Assembly: GCA_036745275.1 (NCBI GenBank)
Contig: DAIOGK010000003.1
Span: 62,001-126,000 of the forward strand
Source: JAIUNP01 sp020161975
GTDB lineage: Bacteria > Pseudomonadota > Alphaproteobacteria > Rhizobiales > Beijerinckiaceae
Length of the DNA stretch: 64,000 nucleotides
Direction of reading: 5' to 3'
Shown here: positions 16,260 to 24,711 of the stretch, piece by piece
Layout: every line of letters starts with the position of its first letter
Position numbering within the stretch: position 1 is the first letter of the stretch
Notes under the pieces: model-generated
Databases searched by the model: none
What the model was told of the DNA's origin: nothing
Seen by the model: the letters and a program-made list of their open reading frames with translations, nothing else
Made by a program: the position numbers and the translations under genes

Positions 16260-17363
16260 ATGACGACGCCGAATCCGATGCAGGACGAACGGCTTCAGAA
16301 GGCATCGCTGGTGACGGTGCTGATGCGCCGGCCGGAACTCGGGGCCATCGCCGGGCTGCTGGTCGTTGTCATCTTTTTTGCCTTTACTGCCAATCCGGCG
16401 ATGTTCTCGCTTTCGGGCATCATGACGATCCTCAATCCGGCAGCGCAACTCGGCATTCTCGCCGTGGCGGTGGCGCTGTTGATGATCGGCGGCGAGTTCG
16501 ATCTGTCTGTCGGTTCGCTGGTGGCGTTCACGGGGCTGTTGCTGGGCGTCTTTCTGGTGCCGATGGGGATTCCGATTGCCCTGTCCATTCCGCTGACGTT
16601 GCTGGCTGCGGCGGTTCTTGGGGCGATCAACGGACAACTCGTCATCCGCACGCGCCTGCCGTCCTTCATCGTTACGCTGGCGGGGTTCTTCATCTTTCGC
16701 GGCCTGTCGCTGGTGGGGCTGAAATGGGCGACGGGTGGCTCGACACAGTTGCGCGGAATCCGTGAGGCTGGCGGTGACAGCTTTCTTGTCGGGCTCTTTT
16801 CCGGCAATGCCTTCTCCGGGCTGTTTGCGTGGCTGGCCAGCGTCGGGTTGATCGACAAGTTTCCGAACGGGACGCCGAAAGTCACGGGCATACCTGTGTC
16901 GGTGATCTGGTTTGTCGCGATTACCGCATTGGCGACCTGGATCTTGCTGCGCACGCGGGTCGGAAACTGGATTTTCGCTGCCGGCGGCGATGCGAATGCC
17001 GCGCGCAATTCGGGTGTGCCGGTGGACCGGGTGAAGACAGGGCTTTTCATGGTGACGGCAATGGCGGCGGCGCTGGTGGCCCTGCTCACCGTGTTCGATG
17101 CCGGCTCCACCGATGCGCGACGGGGCGTGCAGAAAGAGTTCGAGGCGATCATCGCGGCGGTGATCGGTGGCTGTCTGCTGACTGGCGGCTATGGGTCAGC
17201 AATCGGCGCGGCGATCGGGGCGGTGATCTTCGGCATGGTGTCAATCGGCCTCACCTACACCTCGTTCGACAGCGACTGGTTCCTCGTGTTCCTCGGCGGC
17301 ATGTTGCTGGTGGCCGTGCTGTTCAACAATTATGTCCGCAAGAAAGTGACTGGGGAGCGCTGA
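16260..17363 (+). CDS. ABC transporter permease, RbsC/IatP type
   Basis: 367 residues of the branched-chain/ribose permease family, with about ten hydrophobic segments between residues 28 and 355. Family features include LLMIGGEFDLSVGSLVAFTG, a conserved acidic block near residue 78, and the coupling loop with ANAARNSGVPVDRVK followed later by VIGGCLLTGGYGSAIGA. GGGGGAGGG stands just before the ATG. One base separates its stop from the ATPase ATG. It forms the membrane channel for the sugar bound by the upstream protein. Confidence 0.92.
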   Translation: MTTPNPMQDERLQKASLVTVLMRRPELGAIAGLLVVVIFFAFTANPAMFSLSGIMTILNPAAQLGILAVAVALLMIGGEFDLSVGSLVAFTGLLLGVFLVPMGIPIALSIPLTLLAAAVLGAINGQLVIRTRLPSFIVTLAGFFIFRGLSLVGLKWATGGSTQLRGIREAGGDSFLVGLFSGNAFSGLFAWLASVGLIDKFPNGTPKVTGIPVSVIWFVAITALATWILLRTRVGNWIFAAGGDANAARNSGVPVDRVKTGLFMVTAMAAALVALLTVFDAGSTDARRGVQKEFEAIIAAVIGGCLLTGGYGSAIGAAIGAVIFGMVSIGLTYTSFDSDWFLVFLGGMLLVAVLFNNYVRKKVTGER

Positions 17364-17364
17364 G

Positions 17365-18144
17365 ATGGCTGCACCGCTCATCGAGGTTCGCAACATCATC
17401 AAGCACTTCGGCTCGGTTATCGCGCTGTCCGGCGTGTCGATGAAGGTCAGTTCGGGCGAGGTGCTGTGCCTGCTCGGCGACAACGGCGCCGGCAAGTCGA
17501 CACTGATCAAGACACTGTCCGGTGTCCATCAGCCGACAACGGGCGATTTCGAAGTGGAAGGGCGGGCGGTGCGCTTCGCCAGCCCGCGACAAGCGCTTGA
17601 TGCCGGCATCGCCACGGTGTTTCAGGATCTGGCGATGATCCCGCTCATGTCGGTCACGCGCAACTTTTTCCTCGGGCGCGAGCCAGTGACGGGCATGTGG
17701 CCCTTTACCCACATCGACATGGGCTTCTGCGACCGGGTCACCCGCGAAGAGATGAAGAAGATCGGCATCGATGTGCGCGATCCGCATCAGGCGGTTGGCA
17801 CACTGTCTGGCGGCGAGCGCCAGTGCATTGCCATCGCGCGTGCGGTCTATTTCGGCGCCAAGGTGCTTATCCTCGACGAGCCGACCTCGGCGCTCGGGGT
17901 CGCGCAGACCTCGATGGTGCTGAAATACATCGACCAGGTGCGCAAAAAGGGCCTTGGCGTGATCTTCATCACCCACAACGTCCGCCATGCCTATGCCGTC
18001 GGCAACACGTTCACCGTACTCAACCGGGGCAAGACGCTCGGCACCTATGCCAAGAGCGAAATCGCCATGGATGAATTGCAGAACCTGATGGCCGGCGGCA
18101 AGGAATTGGCGACCGTTTCGGATGAACTCGGCGGGACGGTGTGA
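17365..18144 (+). CDS. ABC transporter ATP-binding protein, single-domain type
   Basis: 259 residues with one ATPase domain, unlike RbsA or IatA, which usually carry two in tandem (about 500 residues). Walker A GDNGAGKST near residue 38, Q-loop VFQDLAMIPL, signature LSGGERQ near residue 147, Walker B VLILDEPTSALG, H-loop ITHNVRHAYAV. Some alphaproteobacterial sugar importers of this family do use a single-domain homodimeric ATPase, so it is probably complete. Downstream it meets the DUF1127 gene tail to tail; the two stop codons are four bases apart within a 12-base palindrome (18141-18152). Confidence 0.92.
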   Translation: MAAPLIEVRNIIKHFGSVIALSGVSMKVSSGEVLCLLGDNGAGKSTLIKTLSGVHQPTTGDFEVEGRAVRFASPRQALDAGIATVFQDLAMIPLMSVTRNFFLGREPVTGMWPFTHIDMGFCDRVTREEMKKIGIDVRDPHQAVGTLSGGERQCIAIARAVYFGAKVLILDEPTSALGVAQTSMVLKYIDQVRKKGLGVIFITHNVRHAYAVGNTFTVLNRGKTLGTYAKSEIAMDELQNLMAGGKELATVSDELGGTV

Positions 18145-18148
18145 CCGG

Positions 18149-18301
18149 TCACTTCACCGCGCGGGCGGCAACTGCGGGAATGTTCGCCCGGGCGATGCCA
18201 AGATCGGCAAGTTCGCGCGTGTCGAGCGCGCGCAGTGCGGCAACGGTGCGACGATAGGCGATCCAGCGGCGCACCGCCGCGTTGATTGAAGCAAGGAACA
18301 T
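18149..18301 (-). CDS. DUF1127 (YjiS-like) mini-protein, copy 1
   Basis: 50 residues: a basic amphipathic helix RRWIAYRRTVAALRAL, then DTRELADLGIARANI, the DUF1127 core. GGAG lies six bases before the ATG at 18299-18301. In alphaproteobacteria, DUF1127 proteins are abundant stress- or stationary-phase small proteins; some (for example Agrobacterium and Rhodobacter members) affect phosphate and carbon metabolism and RNA turnover. A close paralogue lies at 19593-19748. It converges on the ABC ATPase gene. Confidence 0.85.
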   Translation of the reverse strand: MFLASINAAVRRWIAYRRTVAALRALDTRELADLGIARANIPAVAARAVK

Positions 18302-18351
18302 CGGTTACTCCACTGTCTGTGTTCAATGGCATAACGTTCAGTGTTCTGAGT

Positions 18352-18367
18352 GGTTCCATCGGGAACC
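18352..18367. promoter_or_regulatory. Inverted repeat GGTTCC-N4-GGAACC
   Basis: A perfect six-base inverted repeat with a four-base centre lies 30 bases before the start of the Gfo/Idh gene and 50 bases before the divergent DUF1127 gene. It resembles a repressor operator but is not the GGAA-N6-TTCC form of the IolR boxes. It could also be a short hairpin in the leader. Confidence 0.4.
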
Positions 18368-18397
18368 GAGTTTTCGCCAGAATCGGGAATGAATTGC

Positions 18398-19525
18398 ATG
18401 AAACCGCTCCGCATCGCGCTTATCGGCACCGGATTCATGGGCAAGTGCCATGCGTTGGCCTGGCGTAATCTGCGTGCTGTTTTCGGCGCTGGTATTCCGG
18501 ATATCCATCTGGAGGTTCTGGCCGAGTCCAACTCCGAACTCGCCGCGCAGAAGGCGGCGGAGTTCGGCTTTGCCCGCTCCACGGATGACTGGCGGGCTGC
18601 CGTCAACGATCCGGTGGTCGACCTTGTGTCGATCACTACGCCGAACGGTATGCATCGCGAGATGGCGGTGGCGGCGCTCAACGCCGGCAAGCACGTCTGG
18701 TGCGAGAAGCCGATGGCGCTGACCCTTGCGGATGCAGGCGTGATGGCTGCGGCCGCGAAGGAGGCCGGGCGAGTGACGGCGCTCGGCTACAATTATTTGC
18801 AAAATCCGGCGATCCTGACTGCGCGCAGGCTGATTGATGAGGGCGCGATTGGCCGCATCATCGATGTGCGCGGAGCCGTGGACGAGGATTATCTTGCGGA
18901 TGGGGGCAAGCCGTGGAGTTGGCGCATGACGCTGGCCGAAGCGGGGCTGGGCACGCTCGGCGACATCACCTGTCACCTCGTCTCGCTGCTCCACTATCTT
19001 GTCGGGCCGATCACGGAGGTGGCGGCGCTGACGGCGGTTGCGCATGAAAACCGCCCGCTGGCGGATGGGGGCGGGGCCACCGGAGTGGTTGAAAACGACG
19101 ACATTGCCCATGCGCTGGTGCGCTTTGCCTCCGGCGTCGGCGGGGTGCTGCAATCCTCACGCGTGGCGCATGGTCGCAAAAATCTGATCCGAATCGAAAT
19201 CCACGGCAGTCTTGGCATGATCGTGTTCGATCAGGAGCGGTTGAACGAGTTGCAGCTCTACACTGCTGACGGTCCCGCCGAAACGCGTGGATTCCGCACG
19301 ATCCTGACCGGGCCGCAGCATGCGCCTTACGGGCTGTTCTGCCCGGCGCCGGGGCATCAGCTCGGCTTCAATGATCTTAAAGTGATCGAAGCGGCCAATA
19401 TTGTTGCTGCAATCGAAGGACGTCCGAGCCATCTCATCGATTTTGCCTCAGGTTATCGAATCGAGGCCGTGATCCATGCCATCGCCTGCTCGGCGCAGGA
19501 GCAGCGGTGGCTGGCGGTGGCGTGA
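18398..19525 (+). CDS. Gfo/Idh/MocA-family oxidoreductase
   Basis: 375 residues. N-terminal Rossmann fold with RIALIGTGFMGKCHA, then SITTPNGMHREMAVAAL and the family motif WCEKPMALTLADA with its Lys. The C-terminal alpha/beta domain has GTLGDITCHLVSLLHYL, giving candidate catalytic Asp and His. The ATG at 18398 is taken because it begins the Rossmann strand and has GGGAATG upstream; in-frame starts at 18350 and 18389 are possible. It is a dehydrogenase of a sugar, cyclitol or sugar acid; placement after the inositol genes makes an inositol stereoisomer a plausible substrate, but no residue proves it. Confidence 0.85.
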   Translation: MKPLRIALIGTGFMGKCHALAWRNLRAVFGAGIPDIHLEVLAESNSELAAQKAAEFGFARSTDDWRAAVNDPVVDLVSITTPNGMHREMAVAALNAGKHVWCEKPMALTLADAGVMAAAAKEAGRVTALGYNYLQNPAILTARRLIDEGAIGRIIDVRGAVDEDYLADGGKPWSWRMTLAEAGLGTLGDITCHLVSLLHYLVGPITEVAALTAVAHENRPLADGGGATGVVENDDIAHALVRFASGVGGVLQSSRVAHGRKNLIRIEIHGSLGMIVFDQERLNELQLYTADGPAETRGFRTILTGPQHAPYGLFCPAPGHQLGFNDLKVIEAANIVAAIEGRPSHLIDFASGYRIEAVIHAIACSAQEQRWLAVA

Positions 19526-19543
19526 TTATGTTGCACCGCAAAC

Positions 19544-19573
19544 AAAACGGCCCGCCGTAGGGCGGGCCGTTTC
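19544..19573. terminator. Strong bidirectional terminator
   Basis: AAACGGCCCGCC (19545-19556) pairs with GGCGGGCCGTTT (19561-19572) around GTAG, a 12-pair stem. T-rich sequence follows on both strands (GTTT rightward, TTTTGTTT leftward). It separates the convergent Gfo/Idh gene and the second DUF1127 gene. Confidence 0.85.
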
Positions 19574-19592
19574 GTGCCAGTTATGGCTGAAT

Positions 19593-19748
19593 TCACGCGG
19601 CAACGGCCTTGCGGGCCACGGTGTCGATGTCATAGCGGCTGATGCCGAGATCGCTCAGCGCGCGATCGTCGAGGCTGCGAAGTTCCGCGACCGTACGGCG
19701 ATAATCCATCCAACGGGAAATGGCGGCGATGATCCGGGTAACGATCAT
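19593..19748 (-). CDS. DUF1127 (YjiS-like) mini-protein, copy 2
   Basis: 51 residues, with the DUF1127 core SRWMDYRRTVAELRSL and DDRALSDLGISRYDI. AGGAG lies six bases before the ATG at 19746-19748. The YRRTVA-LR-LD-R-L-DLGI-R pattern is shared with copy 1 at 18149-18301, so the two are paralogues flanking the Gfo/Idh gene on the same strand. A good promoter stands about 50 bases upstream and the strong hairpin at 19544-19573 ends the transcript, so it is a self-standing monocistronic unit. Confidence 0.87.
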   Translation of the reverse strand: MIVTRIIAAISRWMDYRRTVAELRSLDDRALSDLGISRYDIDTVARKAVAA

Positions 19749-19798
19749 TGTACTCTCCTGAAAGGTTCAGCGAAACTGCGTCCGCTGCGTTGGAGCGG

Positions 19799-19827
19799 GT
19801 TATATGTGCAGTGCAGCATTTCCACAA
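19799..19827 (-). promoter_or_regulatory. Candidate promoter of the second DUF1127 gene
   Basis: On the minus strand TTGTGG (plus 19822-19827), 17 bases, then TATAAC (19799-19804). The leader would be about 45 bases. The rest of the 260-base gap up to xdhA is AT-rich and should hold the xdhA promoter, which I cannot place with confidence. Confidence 0.55.
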
Positions 19828-20008
19828 ACGCATATTGCTCATACGAGCCATGCAAAATTGTTTCTGGTCGTTCACGAAAAATTTGCAATTGGCTGATTCA
19901 GGGCAAATCCAACGAAAAATCCGCCATTTTCCGGACATAATCGTAAACGCTTGACGTTCCGCGCGCTTGCGCCAAGTTTGGGTAAAGCAAATCACTTGGT
20001 GCGGGTTC

Positions 20009-21478
20009 ATGCGACAGACGGTGCGGTATCTCAGGCGCGGTTCGGTGGTGTCGCTCGAAGGCATCGATCCCAACCTGACGCTGCTGGATCACCTCAGGAT
20101 TGATTGCCGGGCGACGGGGACCAAGGAAGGCTGCAACGAAGGCGATTGCGGTGCCTGTACCGTGGTTCTTGCGCGGCGGCGCGGGGATGATCTTGTTTAC
20201 ATGCCGGTGAACGCCTGCATCCTGCTCGCGGGACAGGTGGACGGGGCGGAAGTCATCACCGTTGATGATCTTGCCGATGGTGGCGCGCTGCATCCGGTGC
20301 AGCAAGCCATGGTGGATCACCATGCCTCGCAATGCGGCTTCTGCACGCCGGGTATCGTCATGAGCCTTTTTGCGCTCTACCAGGATGGCGCGCGGCCCGT
20401 GGAGCGGCAGGCGATTGTCGACCAGCTTGCGGGCAACCTGTGCCGCTGCACCGGGTATCGCCCGATCATCGACGCGGCGAAAGCGGCCTGCGCGGGCCGT
20501 CCGGCGGACCGGTTTTGCGCCGGGCGGGAGGCGCGGCTGGCCGCGCTTGCAGAGATTTCGGACAGTGAGGATGTTTTTCTTGGGACTGAGGCCCGGTTTT
20601 TTGCTGCTCCGGCGAGTCTCGAATCGCTGATTGCGCTCTATGCGGCCCATCCAGACGCCAGGCTGGTGGCGGGGGCGACCGATGTCGGTCTCTGGCTTAC
20701 CAAAAAGCTTGATGACATTCCCAAACTGATTTGGCTTGGCCGCGTGGCCGGGCTTGATGCCATCGTTCACGGCGATGGCGGGCTGGTGATCGGGGCGACC
20801 GTGACGCTGGACCAGGCTGCGCCGGCGCTGGGTGCCCTCGATCCCGATCTTGGCGAGGTGATGCGGCGCTTCGGATCCACGCAGGTGCGCTCATCCGGTA
20901 CAGTGGGCGGCAACATCGCCAATGGTTCGCCGATCGGCGACCTTGCGCCCTGTCTGATCGCGCTCGACAGCACGATGACATTGCGATCTCTGGCAGGCGA
21001 GCGGCGGATGCCCCTCGCCGATTTCTTCATCGGTTATGGCCGGCAGAACCGGGCCGCCGGAGAGGTTCTGACCGCCGTGACTGTTCCGGCCCTGGTCGAA
21101 GGTCAGCACTTCCGGGCTTTCAAGGTATCGAAACGCTTCGATGAAGATATTTCCGCCGTGATGGGGGCGTTCCGGATCGCTGTGGCAGACGGGCGGATCA
21201 CAGGCGCGCGCGTTGCTTTCGGTGGCATGGCGGCAACCCCGAAGCGTGCCGCAGCCACCGAGCGATGCCTTCTGGGCGCACGAATCGACGATCCAGCCAC
21301 CTGGGAGGGGGCCATCGACATGCTTGGCAGCGATTATCAGCCGCTGGATGACATGCGGGCGAGCGCCGCCTATCGCCTGGCAACAGCACGGGCACTTCTG
21401 GAAAAAGCGTTGTTCGAGATCGGTGCGGCGCCCTCGACGCTGACGCGCATCATCGGTCACCGGGAGGCTCGGCCATGA
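20009..21478 (+). CDS. xdhA: Xanthine dehydrogenase small subunit (Fe-S and FAD)
   Basis: 489 residues. First [2Fe-2S] domain with CNEGDCGACT near residue 45, second with QCGFCTPG near residue 110 and CRCTGYRPI near residue 145. An FAD-binding domain follows from about residue 185 (LVAGATDVGLWLTKKL, STQVRSSGTVGGNIANGSPIGD). It passes electrons from the molybdenum subunit to NAD+ in purine oxidation (hypoxanthine to xanthine to urate). The ATG at 20009 starts directly at the Fe-S domain; an in-frame upstream start at 19967 has no family sequence. It overlaps xdhB by four bases. Confidence 0.95.
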   Translation: MRQTVRYLRRGSVVSLEGIDPNLTLLDHLRIDCRATGTKEGCNEGDCGACTVVLARRRGDDLVYMPVNACILLAGQVDGAEVITVDDLADGGALHPVQQAMVDHHASQCGFCTPGIVMSLFALYQDGARPVERQAIVDQLAGNLCRCTGYRPIIDAAKAACAGRPADRFCAGREARLAALAEISDSEDVFLGTEARFFAAPASLESLIALYAAHPDARLVAGATDVGLWLTKKLDDIPKLIWLGRVAGLDAIVHGDGGLVIGATVTLDQAAPALGALDPDLGEVMRRFGSTQVRSSGTVGGNIANGSPIGDLAPCLIALDSTMTLRSLAGERRMPLADFFIGYGRQNRAAGEVLTAVTVPALVEGQHFRAFKVSKRFDEDISAVMGAFRIAVADGRITGARVAFGGMAATPKRAAATERCLLGARIDDPATWEGAIDMLGSDYQPLDDMRASAAYRLATARALLEKALFEIGAAPSTLTRIIGHREARP

Positions 21479-23757
21479 GTTCAGCCATCGGGCGGCCCCT
21501 GCCGCATGACAGCGCCCGGCGGCATGTCTCCGGTGCGGCGTCTTATGTGGATGACATTCCGGAACCCGCAGGCACGTTGCATATGGCGCTGGGGCTTTCG
21601 CCGAAGGCCGCAGGGCGTATCACGCGGCTCGACGTCTCGGCCGTGCGGGCCGCGCCGGGGGTCGTCAGCGTGTTGACGGCTGGGGATGTGCCGGGCGCCA
21701 ACGAGTGTTCGCCCTCCATCGGCGGGGACCCGGTGCTGGCAGGCGCGGCCGTGTCCTTCCACGGCCAGGCGGTGTTCGCGGTGATCGCCGAAACGCGACT
21801 GGCCGCGCGCAAGGCGGCCCGGCTCGGCGTGATCGATATTGAAGCTGCGGCGCCTCTTGTGACCGTTGATGCGGCGATGGCGGCGGGCGAGACGGTGCTG
21901 CCGGACTATGCCTTCCGGCGCGGCGATGCGGCGGCGATCGTCAAGGCCGGCGGCCCGGTGGTAGCCGGCGAGCTCCGCATTGGCGGGCAGGAGCATTTCT
22001 ATCTCGAAGGGCAGGCGGCGCTGGCCGTGCCCGGAGAGGATGGCGATGTGTTCATCCACTCCTCGACGCAATATCCCAACGAGGTGCAGCATATCGTTGC
22101 CCATGTGCTCGGCGTCAGCCAGCATCAGGTGACGGTGCATTGCCGGCGGATGGGCGGCGGCTTTGGCGGCAAGGAAAGTCAGGCGAGCCAGTGGGCGGCG
22201 CTGGCTGCGCTGGGCGCCCATGCGACCGGGCGGCCCTGCAAGCTGCGGCTTGATCGCGACGATGATTTCACCCTCACAGGCAAGCGACACGATTTTCTGG
22301 TGCGCTATGCCACCGCACATGATGCCTCAGGCGTCATTGCCGGCCATGACGTGACCTTCAACGCGCGCTGCGGCTATTCCGCCGATCTGTCGCAGGGCGT
22401 GATCGACCGGACGATGTTCCACGCCGATAACGCCTACTATCTGCCCGATGTGACGATTGCCACGCGACGGCTTAAAACCAACACCGTCTCGAACACGGCG
22501 TTTCGCGGTTTTGGCGGGCCGCAGGGGATGCTCGCCATCGAACGGGTGATGGATCATATCGCGCAGACGGGCGGGGTGGACCCCCTTGATGTGCGCAAGG
22601 CGAATTTTTACGCTGCGGGGCGGGATGTGACGCCCTATGGCCAGACCGTGAGCGACTGTGTGACCCTGCTGCCGCTTGTGGAGCAGCTTGAGCGCGACTG
22701 CGATTATCGTGCGCGGCGCGACGCGCTGGCGGAGTTCAACTGCTCGTCGCCGATCCTGCGCAAGGGCATCGCGCTGACGCCGGTGAAATTCGGCATTTCC
22801 TTCACGCTGATGCATCTCAACCAGGCCGGCGCGCTGGTGCATGTGTATGCGGATGGTTCGGTGATGCTCAACCATTCCGGCACGGAAATGGGGCAGGGGC
22901 TGAACCGCAAGGTGGCGCAGGTGGTGGCCGAAGTGTTCGGTCTTGATGTTGAAGCGGTGGCGATCACGGCCAGCGCGACGGACAAGGTGCCGAACGGAGG
23001 GCCGACCGCAGCCTCCGCCGGCTCCGATCTCAACGGCATGGCGGCGCGGAATGCGGCGAAAACCATTCGTGACCGCATGGCGGCAGTCGTGGCGGGCATG
23101 TTCGGGGTCAGCGCGGAGGATGTAACTTTTGCTGGCGGTTCGGCATGGGCGAAGGGGCGGTCGGTGCCGTTCCGCGAGCTTGCCAAACGCTGCTGGCTGG
23201 AGCGGGTCTCGCTGTCGGCGACGGGGTTTTACAAGACGCCGGATATTCACTGGGACCGGGAGGCGGCCCATGGCCGGCCTTTCTTCTATTTCGCTTATGG
23301 CGCAGCCTGTTCGGAAGTCGTTGTCGACACGATGACCGGCGAAATGAAGGTGACGCGCGTCGATATTCTGCATGATTGCGGAAAATCGCTGAATCCGGCC
23401 ATCGATATCGGCCAGATCGAGGGTGGCTTCGTGCAGGGCATGGGCTGGCTGACCACCGAGGAACTGGTGTTCGATGGCGAGGGGCGGCTTCGCACGCATG
23501 CGCCGGCGACCTACAAGATCCCTGTCGCCTCCGATGTGCCGGAACATTTCTCTGTGACGCTCTATGAAGGCGGACCGCTGCCGGACACGATCTACCAATC
23601 GAAGGCGGTGGGCGAGCCGCCGGTGATGCTGGCGCTCTCGGTGTTTTCGGCCATCGGGGATGCCATTGCCTCCCTGCGCCCTGGCATGCCCGTGGCGCTT
23701 GATGCGCCCGCGACGCCGGAAGCGATCATGCGGGCGGTTTCGGGGATGCGGATCTAG
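21475..23757 (+). CDS. xdhB: Xanthine dehydrogenase molybdenum-binding large subunit
   Basis: 760 residues, usual XdhB length. Molybdopterin-binding blocks include RMGGGFGGKESQ near residue 225, NTAFRGFGGPQGM near residue 340, and GTEMGQGLN. The late GEPPVMLALS carries the catalytic Glu. ATGA overlap with xdhA gives translational coupling. The Mo site needs a terminal sulfido ligand, which the downstream xdhC product helps insert. Confidence 0.96.
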   Translation: MSSAIGRPLPHDSARRHVSGAASYVDDIPEPAGTLHMALGLSPKAAGRITRLDVSAVRAAPGVVSVLTAGDVPGANECSPSIGGDPVLAGAAVSFHGQAVFAVIAETRLAARKAARLGVIDIEAAAPLVTVDAAMAAGETVLPDYAFRRGDAAAIVKAGGPVVAGELRIGGQEHFYLEGQAALAVPGEDGDVFIHSSTQYPNEVQHIVAHVLGVSQHQVTVHCRRMGGGFGGKESQASQWAALAALGAHATGRPCKLRLDRDDDFTLTGKRHDFLVRYATAHDASGVIAGHDVTFNARCGYSADLSQGVIDRTMFHADNAYYLPDVTIATRRLKTNTVSNTAFRGFGGPQGMLAIERVMDHIAQTGGVDPLDVRKANFYAAGRDVTPYGQTVSDCVTLLPLVEQLERDCDYRARRDALAEFNCSSPILRKGIALTPVKFGISFTLMHLNQAGALVHVYADGSVMLNHSGTEMGQGLNRKVAQVVAEVFGLDVEAVAITASATDKVPNGGPTAASAGSDLNGMAARNAAKTIRDRMAAVVAGMFGVSAEDVTFAGGSAWAKGRSVPFRELAKRCWLERVSLSATGFYKTPDIHWDREAAHGRPFFYFAYGAACSEVVVDTMTGEMKVTRVDILHDCGKSLNPAIDIGQIEGGFVQGMGWLTTEELVFDGEGRLRTHAPATYKIPVASDVPEHFSVTLYEGGPLPDTIYQSKAVGEPPVMLALSVFSAIGDAIASLRPGMPVALDAPATPEAIMRAVSGMRI

Positions 23758-24711
23758 GTGCGCATCTGGCCACGGATCGAGGCGCTGATCGCAGCGGAAG
23801 GGCGCGCGGCGCTTGTCACACTGACGGCGGTGGCGGGATCGACCCCGCGTGAAGCGGGCGCGCGCATGGTGATTGCGCCGTCAGGGGGCCTTTCCGGCAC
23901 GGTCGGGGGCGGTGCGCTCGAATTTGAGCTTTGCCGCGAAGCGAGGATACTTTTGGCGCAGCAAGCGCCTGTCGGTGGCGCGCGCACCTTTCGCAAGGTG
24001 CTGGGGCCGGATCTCGGCCAGTGCTGCGGCGGTGTGGCGGATGCCCGGATCGAAGTGTTTTCCGCCGCCGATCAGGACTGGATCGCGCCGCTGGCCGCTG
24101 CGGAACAGACGGGTGTGATCCGGACTTCGATCATTGCGGATGACGCTGGCCGGTGCATCCGCCGGCTTGTGTGCGGGGGGCAGGAGCCGCCCGAAATCGA
24201 GATCTTCGGCTGTATCGAGCCTTGTGTTGCCCTGTTCGGGGCGGGGCATGTCGGGCGGGCGCTGGTGCTGGCCCTGGCGCCGTTGCCATTCCCGGTTCTG
24301 TGGATTGATGAGCGGGCGGAAGCCTTTCCACCGGTGATGCCGGGCCGTTGTCGCATGGTGCTGGCAGACGCGCCGGAAGCGGAGGTGGCGGCGCTGCCGA
24401 CCGGTGCGCTGGTTGCGGTGATGACGCACAGCCATGCCCGCGATCTCGCCATTGTCGATGCGGCGCTCAGGCGCGTGGATTTGCCGTATGTCGGGCTGAT
24501 CGGCAGCGAGACGAAACGCGCGCGGTTCATGGGCCGCCTACGGCAGGCGGGCCATGCTGAGGCCCCGCTCAAACGGTTCGTCTGTCCCATCGGCGGACGA
24601 CAGCTTGCCGACAAGTCGCCGGCGGTGATCGCAGCGGCGATTGTCGTGGAATTGCTGGCGATGCGGGAGGCACTGGCGCTTGGCAACAGTCATGCTATCG
24701 ACTTTTCGTGA
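23758..24711 (+). CDS. xdhC: Xanthine dehydrogenase accessory protein
   Basis: 317 residues. N-terminal XdhC/CoxI domain with AGSTPREAGARMV, GTVGGGALEFE and LGPDLGQCCGG, the last with paired Cys; C-terminal Rossmann-like domain with CVALFGAGHVGRALVLAL and PYVGLIGSETKRARF. XdhC binds molybdenum cofactor and has it sulfurated before insertion into XdhB. The GTG start falls immediately after the xdhB stop codon, and the stop overlaps the next gene as GTGA. Confidence 0.93.
   Translation: MRIWPRIEALIAAEGRAALVTLTAVAGSTPREAGARMVIAPSGGLSGTVGGGALEFELCREARILLAQQAPVGGARTFRKVLGPDLGQCCGGVADARIEVFSAADQDWIAPLAAAEQTGVIRTSIIADDAGRCIRRLVCGGQEPPEIEIFGCIEPCVALFGAGHVGRALVLALAPLPFPVLWIDERAEAFPPVMPGRCRMVLADAPEAEVAALPTGALVAVMTHSHARDLAIVDAALRRVDLPYVGLIGSETKRARFMGRLRQAGHAEAPLKRFVCPIGGRQLADKSPAVIAAAIVVELLAMREALALGNSHAIDFS

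Noticed and set aside
18141..18152. 12-base palindrome GTGACCGGTCAC at the ABC ATPase/DUF1127 junction as a terminator or operator
   Set aside because: It coincides with two stop codons, has no loop and no T run; likely coding coincidence.
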